Source: Schistosoma haematobium (lineage: Eukaryota > Platyhelminthes > Trematoda > Strigeidida > Schistosomatidae). Taken from it: 64,000 nucleotides of DNA. A program made the translations under genes and the position numbers. The number at the start of each line of letters is the position of its first letter. The stretch's first letter is position 1. The notes below the pieces were generated by a model. It worked only from the letters and a program-made list of their open reading frames with translations. It ran no database searches and was not told the DNA's origin. The stretch lies in contig NC_067195.1 in NCBI RefSeq assembly GCF_000699445.3, positions 15,250,787 to 15,314,786 of the forward strand, written 5' to 3'. This document shows positions 1 to 13,480 of this stretch, one piece after another.

Positions 1-650
1 CCGGATTTAAGTCACACGTGAATTATGACAATCTATTGAAAAAATGAAATTCGAACACACGCCTATCTTACTTCCGTTAAAAAAACCTAGTGAAAATACA
101 CAAAAATTATTGTTCAAAAGTTTACCTATTCACGCTAAATATCCATATCGGCAATAATGCATAAATCACAACTGTATATTTCGTCTTTTATTATATAGAA
201 AAATGTTTCCGAGATCATTTATACATTGTGTTAACTTAATCGTACAGAAAATTTAATTCTATTAAAAATATTTCATATCTGATTAATTTGTATCAATGTA
301 ACAATTGAAGAAATTAGAAATAATAGTTTTCTAATATTTGTGTATGTATGAGCATAAATTAGTTGTTTAAACAAAACGTGTTATCTCATTATCTTTGACA
401 TAAATTGTTCCGTTTTAAATTCATGGGGACGAAACAGACACGTACTTATAGGCATTCACATACAAATGAGAAATGATGACCAGTAGTTGAAGTGGAGCGT
501 AGATAATAAAAAAGACCACTCAGGTTTGAAGCAGTTAGAAATAACCGTTTCTGTACATGGAGAACAACAGAAATCATTTAATATGTTGGGAGGGTAGCTA
601 GCAGTAGAATTTAAGACACATTTCATCCTATTCTGCACTCAATAGCTAGA
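1..650. other. AT-rich non-coding sequence
   Basis: No coding exon, RNA gene or mobile-element signature is recognised. The short open frames here have no recognisable domain and look like chance. Confidence 0.5.
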
Positions 651-654
651 TATA

Positions 655-865
655 TCTGGATTTCGGAGTTGATGTTCACATTTAGACTTAGTGAATCACA
701 TTTCGGTATATGAAGTGGAAGATACTAGGTTCGAGTCTCAGTGTAAGCATCAACAATAGGATACAGATACATCCAACCGACGACTCCCAAATAAGATAGG
801 ACGTACGTCTTGGATCCCACTGTTAGCCATAAAATGATATACTAAGACTTGTAATAAATGGGTGT
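655..865 (+). repeat. Degenerate SMalpha-like hammerhead repeat
   Basis: A Pol III B-box-like string (ggttcgagtc, near 731) is followed about 50 bases later by a decayed hammerhead segment: CCGACGA (normally CTGACGA), then a stem II strand cccaaataag, then a region matching the SMalpha sequence ggat(t/c)ccactg.tagcca. The GAAA side of the core is lost, so no ribozyme activity is expected. SMalpha is the established schistosome short repeat that encodes a hammerhead; assignment here rests on the order of these motifs. Confidence 0.6.
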
Positions 866-3800
866 GTTGAGACAATCATTCACGATGTAGAAAGATAGAC
901 TAAAATATGGATAATTTATGGTTACATTTTAAATCTAGGTGGAACTTTAGTATACGGTAACCAGGACTTAGATATGATAAGAATTGTTTGTCATATTAAG
1001 AGCGGTATTTCACTGTAATTTATTGCTTTCTAACTGTTTTACAGCTAGGCCGCGTTTTCCGACTGGTTTCTCGAGCTAGTCAGCATACCAGCTGTATTAT
1101 AAAGACAGTTCACTTCATAGTTCAAGTAATTTCTAATTCCATTTCAATAACCTGGCAACATGTGGAATATTCATAGTCAACAGTGGTACTCAAAGTATGA
1201 TATTACAATAAAATTTTCTGATTAGTTTGAAATGATCATAAGTAATCCATGTGTAAAACGACATTGGCAAAACATCGAAAGATGTGTTTAGAAACCGACG
1301 GTTGATTACGGTCAGTTCAATTTGGTTATAATAGGAGCTAATGAGCTAATAGATACAAATAAAGTAGGTAGATCCGGTGGTTCATCATCACAAAATATAA
1401 TCGAAACAGTAAGTACACAGAAGAACTTATTCAAAGAAATGTGGTATGAAAATCGTTTATTTTTCTAATGATAAGACGGGTGACTTTTGAACATACTTTC
1501 CTGATTAATTTGCGTTGAATCGTGGATAGGTTAACAATATCTCCGCTTTAACAAGATTCCGATCTCATGGTATTCACAATGAATAGTTCTGAAAATTCAT
1601 TTTCAAACAGAGTTCATTTTAGTTAGACTATCTCAGACAATAATAAAACATTTGTGCAAATGGTGAAACTCTAGACTTCCAATCACAAAACTTATATTCC
1701 GAACAGATCCGACCAAAGAGACCATCATAAATTGATTCGAAACTCTTATTATCAAATGACATTACTCAATAATCAAGGAGTAAGAGAAGAATATAAGGAT
1801 GGAAATAGTTTCTGGGTCAGAATTATGAAAGGTAATATACTCACCATACAACCATAAATACGAATATACAGCCTAAGTAAATGGTTTCGTCGAAAAGAAT
1901 ATTTCTGCTGAATTCTCTCTTTTTATTCAATGACAAAATGGGTTATTTTAATTATCTAATGACCATCATATTCATTTTAAACCCTTCTTACTAGATATGG
2001 CTTCAGTTTTTACTCTTGTATTCACCTTTACAAAAAAATAGTCAAATTTTGAGCAAAACAACGATCACGAAAGAAATTGAAAAACGAGTCAACCCAATGA
2101 TCACTTTCATTGGTCAGTTAGTTGAATCACATTGTATGTACAAATATATTATTCCCGTCACCTAGAATTTACCCAGTGCTCAATTTTTTTGGAAAACAAT
2201 TAATGATTTTGAAGTGGCCGGGATAGTGTTAGCTTAAGTCAAAACATTAAAAAAAATGATCAGAATTAATATATGTAGTTAAACTGAATTCACTACATTC
2301 ATTCAAATGAGTTAATAAGTTCATCAAAGACTGATCAATAAAACTGTTGTTTTCATCATCTTTGTATTTGGATCTGTGTGTATTGACTGACAAATATATA
2401 TATATACTAGAGAAAGGTTAATACAAAATTTGAGAAACCGAAATAAACAAACATGGGTTGAAAATTTAACACTGATATACTTGAATTCAGACATGTTTAT
2501 ACATACGATTGTATCAGTTACAACAGTAAAGATTCGCGTATTTGGTCACGTTCGAAATTCATCCATAATTAAACATAAATTTAAATGAAGTACTTGCGAT
2601 TATAATTTGAAGCATGAAATCACGGATTACATTTCGCTGATAGATGTAATGAAATTGCTATAGTTGGCGATAATATTTTTCTAAAATTTTGCTCAGTTAT
2701 CGATTCACTAATTATTGATTGGCTAACAAGATCATTAGTTACTTAGATGATTTGTCTCAGAAGTTTGAGAGTATCTTTTTTTAACGATTGTTCAGAATGT
2801 GATTTAATTTTAGGTGGAATTAAAAAGTATAGGACATATTAACGTTTATAGAATAAGCTGTTTGTAGTAAACAAAATGTTGAACAATATCCTATTGATAC
2901 TCTGGAAATCCGTCCTTTGTTGAATTGCATAACATTCGATGATCACCAAACGTCGGTGTAATCTAGAACCAAGATAACATGTAACTAAAAGACGTTTCCC
3001 AATCTGTTATGTGTCGGATGAAAAAGTAAACCGTGATTGGTCAATGAACGAACACAGATTTACTATCCTCATTGTAGTACATACCGGTTCTCTTTTGTGC
3101 TAAATCATAATATACATTTTTTCTGTCCATATCTTTCTCTTGATCGATGCTAGTGCATCAGTTGATTACGCAACATCGGCGTTTTAACAGAACCACAGCC
3201 AGTGGTTAAAGCGTACGACTAAGTGGAATAAAAGTTTTATTACAAATTGTAATAAGGTATGGAATCAATAGAAACCAAGATACACAGGACAGCTGCTCAC
3301 AGCTCTTCTACAGCGTACAATTATCCGTACACGTAGAATTTGTGAAATAAAACTTACACATTGGAAGGACATATTACAACTGTACAAGGTGTTATACGTA
3401 TGTACTCAGAGGTAGAATATTTTTCAATGATTACAACTTTATCTATGAAAAAAACAAGTAAACCCAATGAATTTATAAAATGTGTTCAGTTTACATCTAT
3501 ATATCTTATATTTGGTTTATGTAAATTTTAATCAGCCCCTAATGTCGCATAATTTAAGGCCTTTCACTTTCAAGTTTATACATTTATAAATTGTAGCGAA
3601 TGTAGAACTGTAATCAATATAAAATTAATAAAGGTCCATTTTTTCCATCACTCTTCAATTGCTGATATGTGGTAGTTAGAGTAGAGTGTGATTGGTTACT
3701 GAGCGCGAAAAACAGACAGTTAGCCTACTGACTATTAAATATGTGATTTCCTTTACTTTCATTGATTTCTACTCCGCGATCACTGAGTACGACCGTTTGT

Positions 3801-4397
3801 GACCATGTTGGGTAGAGTATTATTTAGTCTATACTGGGGTCGTTAATCTTGGATCTGATATAACGCGAACTAGTCTTATAATCGTATTAGTGTATTATCG
3901 TAGTATACCTGAGAGAGAAAAATATTTCAAGCCATCCGCTGCATCGGTTGTTTGTAACGTAAGAGCAATTTATATACTTTACAAAAATGTATTGATCAAG
4001 TTCGATAATCCAGAGAAGACAGATTATAAAAAAGCAATAAATATGGAGGAGGATCACTAATTATTCATCTAGTTGATTATTTGTAGATTAGTTATATCAA
4101 TACTGCGAAATCCATTAGGAAAGAAGATTTCGAGAAGAGGAAATCTTATATTGTATATGATCTCAGTTGGGAGTAAATAAAGGTGTATGGTGAATTCCGA
4201 GTGATCGTTTATCATATGTTGCTATGTAAACATGATGTCTTCGTTCAGTGGTTACATAAGGCAAGTTTAAGGATTATTTTTAGCATAGTTTTCAACTTGC
4301 CATCTCAGGGAATAATGCAATTTTCTTCAGTAGTCTCGACAACTATTTATTGCTGAATCGCAAAAAACGATGGAGCTGGGTGTGATGTCTTTTGATC
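866..4397. other. AT-rich non-coding sequence
   Basis: I see no gene. Around 3198-3225 a string like the A-box of tRNA-derived repeats (ccagtggttaaagcg) suggests another very old short repeat, but no ribozyme core follows. A short (TA)n tract lies near 2396-2406. Confidence 0.45.
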
Positions 4398-4830
4398 TGT
4401 CAATCATCACGTGGTAAGATCCCCAATAGAACACCGACTTATATAACCTTAGCACTGTGCCAAACCAATGACGCGTTAACCAGAACGAGCAGCTTAGAGT
4501 CGACTCTGAGTCCTTATTGCTTCTTCCCGCCTAGCCCTGTCCGTTGGAATCCAGAACACAATCGCAGCCTCCACTGTATCAGTCATATATTCTATCTATA
4601 CTTGGTTTATATACAAATAAATCAGACTGTATTACAAAATAGAAAATAACAATTATACAAGATCAAGCCAAAAGTGGTTGTGAGTGTGAGAGACTGTAAC
4701 TAATAAATTGGGAATAACTTAAGAATAGTGAAGCGTATAAGAGTAGTCAATGGGTCAAATGGAAGCTTAAGATAAAAGGAATCCGAATCTAGTCACTTAA
4801 TAGCTCCCCGATAGGAATATATGTTTAGTT
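4398..4830 (-). mobile_element. Degenerate solo-type LTR, copy 1
   Basis: On the minus strand this matches, in the same order, the LTR copies at 25890-26370 and 48141-48627: a cttattat-agctt block, a tatataaacca(a/g) TATA-like block, an aataaa signal just downstream, and an A-C-rich segment that reads gaacac on the plus strand. The outer end near 4398 reads TGTCAATCATCACG, close to TGTTATCACG in copy 2. The other boundary is unclear because similarity fades after about 4830. No protein-coding part of the parent element lies next to it. The parent class (Ty3/gypsy or BEL) cannot be told from the LTR. Confidence 0.5.
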
Positions 4831-6039
4831 GAACAACTGAATATTTTGTTGATAATTCCGGTGTATTTTCTGTCACATTCTATAAATTTTATGTCACACA
4901 ATTTTAGTGCTTTGTACATCATTTCATTCATTATTCTAATTACATTATAATACATTTGTGTTTTTCCACCACCTTCTTCACTATTGATTTACTGGTTCAT
5001 CAGTAAATATTTTAGTAATTTCTCTTATTAACATTAGATTTAAGACTACTTCTCATTCTATTAGTAGTAAAATCACCCTTGTTTGTTGTACATAAGCCTT
5101 TGAAGTAAATCGTCCTCAATGATTTCCTGACTTTGCTTTCCTTTTTGAGGTTCAATAATAGAAGTCAGGGTTAAAACTTTGGTTCACATTTTCAATTTAC
5201 ACCTTAGTGATGAACAATTTATCTCATGAAGTGTCTCGTCATGTTAATATTTCAAGACAATTAAACTTATTAGCTTACATATAGCTGAAGCAAAAACATT
5301 TCATTTCAATGAATTCATCGGAGATTCTTCAAATAATTTTCTTCTTGTTTTGTTTGAATTTGTGAAGTTAAATGACTGTATTAAATTTCAGTCGTTTCTC
5401 CACTATTTCTTTCTGATTATTTTAACATAAAATTGCCATTTATCGTATGTAGTATAGAAGTCAAAATTATTTGTACTTTACTGAATTGATATCAATATTT
5501 AACATCTATTGGCGAACCATTAGATTGTCAAAAACACTGGACAATCATTTCTCTTTAGTACTTAACCATAATCTTTTCGGGAATCGAACCTAGGGACTTC
5601 TCGTTACCATCGAACCTATAGATAGTTACAAGTATTCAAAATCATTTCAATGTAGTTAGTAGTAATGTTCACTTTCAATCTAGTGAATTATTTCTCTACA
5701 ATTAAGCGACATTTTCTCAGATGCACATTTGTCTTTGCTTATTATGCAAACTTTATGAGACATGCACTGCTTTTATGAGTTCTACTTTATAGATAAAATA
5801 TTGTAGATACTAGCTGTCACTTGACAAAATTATTGTTTGGTTTACCGATATCCTAACAGTTACCTACTCCAAATTTTCTAATAGTAATGTGCTATAATTT
5901 TAGACGCTAATCGATGCCACGTGCTGAACTCACCAATCAGAATTCTGATTATAAATTTTCCTACCCTACACCTACTAATCCGTCCATGGCTTAGCAATTT
6001 GGACTTGACCAGACATGTGTTTTGCCTGCACAGTTAACC
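4831..6039. other. AT-rich non-coding sequence
   Basis: No gene or repeat is recognised. A B-box-like string (gggaatcgaaccta, about 5580) may be the remains of a tRNA-derived short repeat, without further support. Confidence 0.4.
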
Positions 6040-6317
6040 TTGAGCTAACGTAAGTTCCATCTGCCAACAAGCCTTTCTCTACATCTTACTCTGAGTCCGA
6101 TTTGCAGTAAGCAATAAGCTTTACTATGTTTGTTTCAACACAAGCGAGTTTTTGTACAAATATCTGGACAACATAACACCAAAAAATAAAAAAATTTCAA
6201 TTACACACAAACAAGCCTAAAACGGCTGTGAACAGGGTAAGTTGTTAATAATTGATAGGCTATAAACTAGGATTAAGATGCCACATAATAAAAATTAAAT
6301 GAGAGCTTGCGATAACA
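6040..6317 (-). mobile_element. LTR fragment, same family, decayed
   Basis: Reading down the minus strand from 6317 the sequence starts TGTTATCGCAAGC, like TGTTATAGCTTAGC at the start of the LTR at 26370. It keeps blocks resembling the LTR centre (tatcaattattaac, then a cacagcc...ggcttgttt...gtgtaattg segment). The TATA and polyadenylation half is too decayed to align by eye. Low similarity makes this a tentative fourth copy. Confidence 0.35.
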
Positions 6318-7254
6318 AAATGTAGGCACATGGTAGTCCAACAGCTTGGCAATTATGCAAAAAAAAACATATAATAGTCATCTATAAAATAGTTCCGAAA
6401 CCTACCACTTTTTCAGTCTTTGTACTAACACATCATTTTGTTAATTAAAAAGTACAAAATATAGCGTCAATGACTTTCTATCAGTTAACTAAATCCAAAT
6501 ACAGATTTGTAAATCTTCCATGTGTCTCAGAATGAAATCCTGACATTATTACACTTTTCTAATCCAATGTATGAAACGATGAAACTTTAACACTATTCCT
6601 TGTTACTTTTAGACACTTCTCATGTACCCAGATATTCATGTCTAGTTTATATGACTAAAACTATTCATGTATACCACAGGGGTAACTTCTTCAGTTATAT
6701 ATGTATATGTAATGAGTCACATTTAGCTAGAAATTATGCTGTACGTTTGGGGAGCTAATGTGGAAATTTAAAAGAATAAAAAACAAGAGAAAAAAGTAAT
6801 TCAACAACTCAGTATACACACATGGTGCACTTACATTTAATAATGAAAGCAATGGACAAAAATTAACACATGAGTAAAACTAAGACACAGATCCTTCTAG
6901 CAAGAAGACATTGTCCTAGCGTTTGTTTTAATAGGTCAGCATCACGTCTTTGTAACGTTAATTTCTTACAGGCTTGCCAAAATGTAGTCTGGGTTACTTT
7001 ACTGGTTGTGCGCTGTAACTATGACTGCGTGTGTATGTACGCAAGTGTGTATGCATGCTTTTAGTATGTAGTTTATTAGTGTCTAAGATTATTACTGTGT
7101 ATTTGGGTGTAGAGACTTGGATTGCCTGTGAGCCTGATTATTTCTGTTGACAAGATGTGACTTTAGGTTGACGATAATAATCCGTCGCCTTATCCACTGA
7201 CATGTTTGAAAAACATCTGTCGAAGAAGCTAGTGGTAATTCGGACTTACTTGTT
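6318..7254. other. AT-rich non-coding sequence
   Basis: Nothing supported. The open frame at 6870-7064 is a GT-rich stretch with no domain or splice logic and is not called as a gene. Confidence 0.45.
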
Positions 7255-7392
7255 TATTGGATAGTGAATCAGTGTTTGAAGTTATAGCAACTAGGTTCAA
7301 GTCTAAGTTATCACTGGGTTTCACGTAAATCAAGTTGAGGATTTCCCAAATAGGATAAAACTCTCTTCTTATATCCCACCATAAAAATATAC
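7255..7392 (+). repeat. Degenerate SMalpha-like repeat
   Basis: A B-box-like string (aggttcaagtc, near 7291) is followed by cccaaataggat-aaaac (stem II of the SMalpha hammerhead and its GAAA side with a missing base) and tatcccacc, matching ggattccac downstream. The CTGACGA side reads TTGAGGA. It is a relic. Confidence 0.5.
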
Positions 7393-7921
7393 TACAAAAA
7401 AGCAACTATTTACACTCTGTAAGTAGTTCATTTAACTAATATTAATGAAGATTATTCAAGAAAACCATAGCCAAATATAAAGATTGAATTGATATTATCT
7501 CCAACACTTTCAAATGGTTACAATTCCAATTGAAAGAAGCATCAACTGTGAAGAATAAAACTGTCTACAAAACTAATTTGAATGATGTATGTGATCTAGT
7601 GTATGTATGGCTCGTCTCAAGCTTAAAAGATTTTCCTCTGTTTATTTGGTAGTTCCAAATCTAAAAAATGATTATATCAGACAATTGATGGAGAGCATTT
7701 TAACGTGATATACTAATGTCTTGATTGGACCAAAAAGAATACTTACAATCATGAAAATATCCCGAGGAAAAAATGCGAAATGACTTTTCACTTGTTAAAA
7801 TTCCTTTGTTAGTAAAATTATCTACACAAATACAAGCACATTCCTAATACCACCCATCAGTTTATTGTCCGATCACTAATGCTGAAACGATATTTAATGT
7901 GGTCAAAGAGATGCCAAGTTC

Positions 7922-7924
<3 letters not shown>

Positions 7925-7980
<56 letters not shown>
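7925..7980. repeat. (TA)n microsatellite
   Basis: An uninterrupted TA dinucleotide tract of about 56 bases. Confidence 0.95.
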
Positions 7981-7985
<5 letters not shown>

Positions 7986-9898
7986 TGCGCGCTAGTTTAT
8001 TTCGTTATTTAAACAACCATGCATTAGTCATCGATTAGAAACGTATTAATTAAATCAATATTTTTAAGGTAAATCATTAACATGATTCTCCTTAGTATTA
8101 TTCAGACTAATTTTTGAACACAAGGGATAGAATAGTTTAGTTGATAACTACTTAAGAAATAAACATACTTTGGAAGCATATTCCTAACAATAATTAACCT
8201 AGAGTACTTTGAAAATATACACACAAAATCTTGGAAACTCTATTCATTGATAGTATTTTCTCTTTTTCTTCCCGTTGTATAATGCATAAAACAGTGAAAT
8301 GGACTGATTTATGAAATCTAGCCACATTATTGATTTACCGACTACATGTAACATGATCGTAGGGTAAAGATTTTTGTTGTATTTGAGGGTAGTAACCAAC
8401 TGAATTGTAAGTAATATCAAACTGACTAAATTTCAACTAAACACTGTCCAATCTGCAATAGATTTATAAGAGAAAAGAAGAATATAGGAATTGGAAATTC
8501 TTTATGATAGGAATACTTACTAACTACATAATAAAATGTGATATAATAGTTTGCAAACAACTATATTTCTTATTGTTAAAGTTTGTAATTTGTTTAATGA
8601 AGTTTATGTGAATAGAAGCAGGCATATAATTTGAACTTTTGTCATTATCCTTAGTAAGGTTATTTAATACAATACTGTTTTAACATTCGATTAAGCCATT
8701 TATGACAAAAAGTCCACTAAGATTATACTGGCATACCTTAACCTTGAAATGACTATAGAGGTCTCTCGGTCTATATTACCCACCAATTCTTATCAATTCA
8801 GATACTCCTGATCTACATTGAGTCTAGAAGTGTGGAAAAAGAGTTGATCAAGTAGGTTTGTAGAAATCAAGGATAGAGCAATGAGATGATTCTAGTAACA
8901 TACACTATTTGAAACAGGTTGGGAGTAAATCACCATTTAATTAATAGACAAACAAGGGTTTAGCTAAATATTTATTAGTAAATTCAATAAGGCTAGGTTG
9001 AGCCTAGGATAATGATTGTATAAACCAATGTTTCACAAATATTATAGAAGAGTTATCTAATGAAATTAAATTGGTCGAGTGTATTTTGTTTGCCAAATCA
9101 TTCTCTACCCATCTAAACTAATACCCAAGTACAATTATTCTTCAGTTAGTCAACCGATTGACCGTAATCGCTCGTATTTGTATGCATCTAGCAAACATCA
9201 TATTTACGAATCAGTGATTTATTTGGTATTTATTATCATATTATTAACTTGCCCCATGAATGGGTTAGCTTCAGTAATCCCCTAATGATATAAACATTGC
9301 ATACAATCGTTTAATTAATTATGGATCGACTATCAAGAGGACTCTATAATGAAATCGCATTGTTTGTCTTGGTTCAATTTATGACTATTTCTATTTTTTT
9401 TTTAAAATTTCAATTGATACAACATAAGTTTTTATCATAATAACTTTGAGGGTTGCATACACTATTTTGACGCATTTAACGATGGTGTTTTATCATGTAT
9501 AAGACTGAAAATTTTATGCATCCTCTACTTTAAATACTCAACAAACAGTCTTTTATGTATTTGTTTAACTTTCTCTTTTTGTAACTGTACAAATTCCAGA
9601 TAATTTAAAATACATTTACAAGAAAGGTTTATTTATTGTTTATTCTCCGATAAAAGCAACCTAGTCCGCACTTGTAAGTTATGTTTACAGGAGTGTTATA
9701 TAGAAGATTCAATCGTTTTATTCAAACGAAGGGCTGAATTTGAGTTTGATAACTGACCTGAGTTTTCAGCCACAGTTTTTCATAAATAAATACGAAAATG
9801 ATTTTTGAAAAATTAAGTTTTGGACTTTCATTAGTCTCGTATTTTATAGTATCATCAGCAATAGAATCTTTACTAATTTCAACCATGAAATTTTTATT

Positions 9899-9922
9899 GA
9901 TATATATATATATATATATATA
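9899..9922. repeat. (TA)n microsatellite
   Basis: A short uninterrupted TA dinucleotide tract. Confidence 0.9.
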
Positions 9923-10440
9923 ATTTCAGTCAATCAAATTCAACTGTCAAGCTATCCTATCAATGTCATGGTTTACAACGTGATAACAACCGATTTTATA
10001 AAGTAATAACAAATGATTCAATGAATAATTTTCTTGCTGAACTGATCACAAACTCATTATTGAAAACATTTTATAAGTGACAACTAATGATCGAATGTTT
10101 GGATACATTGCTTAGTAGTTAACACTAATTTATCTAAACAAATACTTGGCTAAATTGATTTATTTATGATGTATTTGTTGGGAAATAAATGATCGATTAA
10201 AGATAGAAGTCTAAATCGCTGAAGAAACAGTTAAATTGCATACTATACAAACGATTATGGTTTCCCTTAAAGTCATTAATTCTCTAAAACTAGTTAAGAG
10301 TTAAAAGAAATAAAGACTCTCAGTAAAATATGGTTTGAAACCTCTAAAAAGGACGTCCATAGTCTAGTTGAAGAGATTTTGTGGAGATCTGTTTAATTTT
10401 TAGGTTGTGCTTTTGGTTGATTGATTTCAATTTATATATT

Positions 10441-10680
10441 GTTGCAAATCATGAACCACAGGATAGTTGTTTCGTCTTGGTATGTGATATTTCTCTCGAT
10501 TGAACGCTACCTGTTATATCTGGTCGTCGCTGATTGTTATATCGGAATCGCTTATCACTAGTACTTGCAAAGCGAGGAACCTCTGCGATTCTCACGACGC
10601 GAAAGTAAGAACACAAAAACTGGTATAAGAGAACATTTATTAACCCCCAAAACACGACCATGACGACCCTAGTCGAAAAT
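10441..10680 (-). other. Possible LTR end near gag relic
   Basis: This segment is less AT-rich than its surroundings. On the minus strand it has an AATAAA signal (about 10637) and, about 120 bases later, a string ending ATATAACA, like the ...ATAACA ends of the LTRs elsewhere in the window. It lies on the 3' side of the gag relic in that strand, where a 3' LTR would be expected after a large internal deletion. No second LTR was found to pair with it. The open frame across it has no domain. Confidence 0.25.
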
Positions 10681-10887
10681 ACACTCGTTCATATATTGAT
10701 TTATGCACGCATTTTTGATTAACAATTAGAATAAAATCATATATTTGAAAAATACTTTGTTATAACAAATCATATACTGAGTTTGTTTATGTTAACTTAA
10801 TACAAGAATATCGTATGTTATACAGAATGAAATGTTATACGGGGAAAAAAACAAACACTACATTGAGTAATCATCACAATAAATTAA

Positions 10888-11240
10888 AACCGTTGCATCA
10901 AATGAAAGTTCGCTGGGATTCTTGGGGAGAATGAAGTTGGTGTAGCGTTCATGTTCAGATGTGCCAAGTTTGCGTAGCAGTACTCTGACATTTGCGATAT
11001 CATAAACTTTTTTCCCGTCGACCTTGAATAAATCTTCTTATTTCTTGAACCACGATTCAAATTTTACACCAACCATACTATCAGAATGAAATTTATGGGT
11101 AGAATTGATGATGTGGTTGACATGGGATTTGAACTGATCATCCGTAAGCTTCTTTTGATTTATGTTCATTTGCTGGGTTAGATCTTCTAGAATACGAATC
11201 TGGAACTGTTCGTAAGGTTTTTCTTGACGCTCCAGCAAGG
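10888..11240 (-). pseudogene. Ty3/gypsy retrotransposon Gag fragment
   Basis: The minus-strand translation resembles the N-terminal/capsid part of helminth Ty3/gypsy Gag: LLERQEKPYEQFQ with a helical stretch, then GVKFESWFKK, a TAA stop at about 11040, and in the same frame EDLFKVDG, RVLLRKLGTSEHERY and NFILPKNP. The WF..(Y)EDLF, VRLLLRKL and NFILP-K-P strings are the recognisable family signature; Gag forms the particle that packages the element RNA. The stop replaces the codon where an aromatic residue is usual. The frame is lost near 10888. Protease, reverse transcriptase and nucleocapsid knuckles are absent next to it, so this is a dead fragment. Family recognition is from memory of typical sequences. 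Confidence 0.7.
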
Positions 11241-11399
11241 CTTAAAATTGGTCGACGGCAAATGATATCTTATTAAGTTAACACCTTCGCCAGTTGTTTT
11301 ATCTTGAGCTAAGGTTCTTAATATACCGCGTATAAAGGGAGCACTCGAACGCTGGAACCCTCCAGGCGCAAATGAGAAGACGGAAGACAAATGAAAGGA

Positions 11400-13057
11400 A
11401 CGCTGTCCAAATCAGTGTCAAATATGGTACAAAAACTATCAGGTATTTGTAGTTTTTAGTAAAAACGAAATCATTGTTATAGTTCTCTAATCCCCATACA
11501 GAGGTTTATTAGCATTTGTCCAAATGAGAATCTACAAGTAGGGATTTTGGAATATTCTTCCGAAAGATGATTGGATGGAGTATTTTCGGTTCATTGTGAG
11601 CTTCTTAGAGCTCCCTCAAGTTCACCTGTGAGCTGTCCTAACAGTATGGGACCCTCCACAAGTGCTCACTCACTATCACACCAAGGATTGGAGCCAGAAC
11701 ATTCTAGTTTCGTGCTGAATGTTCAGTAATTAGGACTGCTTAGTCGGTATTCAATGTAATAATCTCAATTCTAACTGATCTGTAATACGACTCGACGATC
11801 ATGCGCTGTAGTTGGTGTTGATTATTTCGGTCTCAACATCTCTAAACTCTATCATTCATGGCTCATTAGAAGTTTTCGAAAACATTGAACTAAGTAACTT
11901 GCAAGCTGGCTCCTGAGAAATCTCGTTTCAGGACAAAACAGTTGTACCATGCCCCATTATTTTCAACTGTGTCTCACAGGAGATCAGTATGTGATGAATA
12001 CAACCTATGAACATAATTACCATCGATTAGGAGCATTGTCTAAATGGTACTATATATTCAATAGTTTTACGTAAATATTCAGATATGTACACATTCGGCA
12101 TTCTTCTAGAAATCACATATACTTTCTTCAATTTTCAAGTACTTAAGTAAAGGTGGCATACTAATTAATCCAATTAATTTCAATTGTTTCTCTTTTCAAA
12201 AGAGATGCATCTATGAAATGAAGTGAAGTTTAATTCAAATAATTAATTTGAGCCGATCGATAAATAATGACATATTGATCATGAAACAAGATGAAGACGA
12301 GTCGCGGATATTTATTCATTGAGATACATAATTAATTAGTATTCTTATAAAAGAGTTAATAACTGAATCTTTTTGTACATCACAATCGTTTTTAAATGTA
12401 AAAATGATTTAATTTGATCAACAAACTCTCATTTTTAGTTAAATTTCGTAAACCATATATTTCATTTGAGAAAACTTGGAAAGTTAGGACATTTGTTAAA
12501 TTTTTCCTCAACCCATATTTTTAACATAATTTTGGACAGTGATCTCTTACTGAATAACACTTATTAATAGATTATGTTTAATCTTACTCGTGGGAATGTG
12601 AAACTGTTTCATTTACTTTCATAGTCAAAGAACTTACTAATGTAGTATTTAGACAGAGTTGTACGGTCTTACTATACTTGAGTTCAACAATTAAACTGAA
12701 CAGATATTCTAATTTTTAATGATTCTGTATTTGTTTAAAATTTTGTGACGATCAATATCCAACGTTATCGTACACTGGTCTCTTGAAATGACTCAACCAA
12801 ATGTTTAACCTTGTATTAATTAAGAAAAATTCAATAGTTTTAATAACTATCGCAGATAGACTTATTTAATAAATAATCAATATGGTGATCAAAGTAACTA
12901 ATATTATTTATTATTCTTATATTATAAAAGTCAAACTATGGTTAAAAGTTAAACGTTTTATAATAAATTTTATCATTTTTATTTTAATCAATATTTATTA
13001 TATTTCAATAGTTTATCGTAAGTTTCTTTTTTAATAAAATATTTATTTCACTTTTAT
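11400..13057. other. Non-coding sequence, part of mixed composition
   Basis: 11560-11960 is less AT-rich than its surroundings, which suggests an old repeat, but no family could be assigned. The rest is AT-rich with no gene. Confidence 0.35.
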
Positions 13058-13076
13058 TACAGAATATTTTAATTAT

Positions 13077-13461
13077 CTGATCTGATATGATGGTGCCTGT
13101 TACTCCTCGTGAAGGAGCATAGGCCACTCACCAGCATTCTCCATCCAACCCTGTCCTGGGCAATCCTTTCTAGCTCCTTCCACTTGTAATTCATCCTTTT
13201 CATATGTGATTCTATTATCCTACGTAATGTGTTCTTTGGCCTTCCTCTTCTGCGCTTCCTTTCAGGATTCCAAGTTAGGGCTTGCCTCGTGATGCAGTTT
13301 GACGATTTGCGTAATGTATGTCTTATCCATTTCCATCGTCTTTTCCTAATTTCTTCTTCAGCTGGAAGTTGGTTTGTTCTCTCCCACAGTAGGCTGTTAC
13401 TGATGGTATCCAGCCAATGGATGTTGAGTGTCTTGCGTAGACAACTATCAATAAATACTTG
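13077..13461 (-). mobile_element. 5'-truncated RTE copy with 19-bp TSD
   Basis: On the minus strand this is the last 385 bases of an RTE-clade element: it lines up with the 3' end of the full-length copy at 39250-42458 (the segment encoding the C-terminal GRPK..L...[13 protein letters not shown] region). It is flanked by a perfect 19-bp target-site duplication, tacagaatattttaattat, at 13058-13076 and 13462-13480. The 3' tail shows short repeats (ctgat ctgat on the plus strand), as expected for RTE elements, which end in short tandem repeats rather than poly(A). Severe 5' truncation is normal for target-primed reverse transcription. Confidence 0.92.
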
Positions 13462-13480
13462 TACAGAATATTTTAATTAT

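Larger units (their letters stand above)
7393..10440. other. AT-rich non-coding sequence with microsatellites
   Basis: No gene is recognised; the short frames (for example 9079-9285) show no domain. The stretch holds two (TA)n tracts listed separately. Confidence 0.45.

Noticed and set aside
6870..7064. 64-codon plus frame with cysteines
   Set aside because: A GT-rich stretch with no signal peptide, splice logic or homology; most likely chance.
7925..7980. TA tracts as CRISPR-like or satellite arrays
   Set aside because: They are simple dinucleotide microsatellites without spacers or a longer repeat unit.
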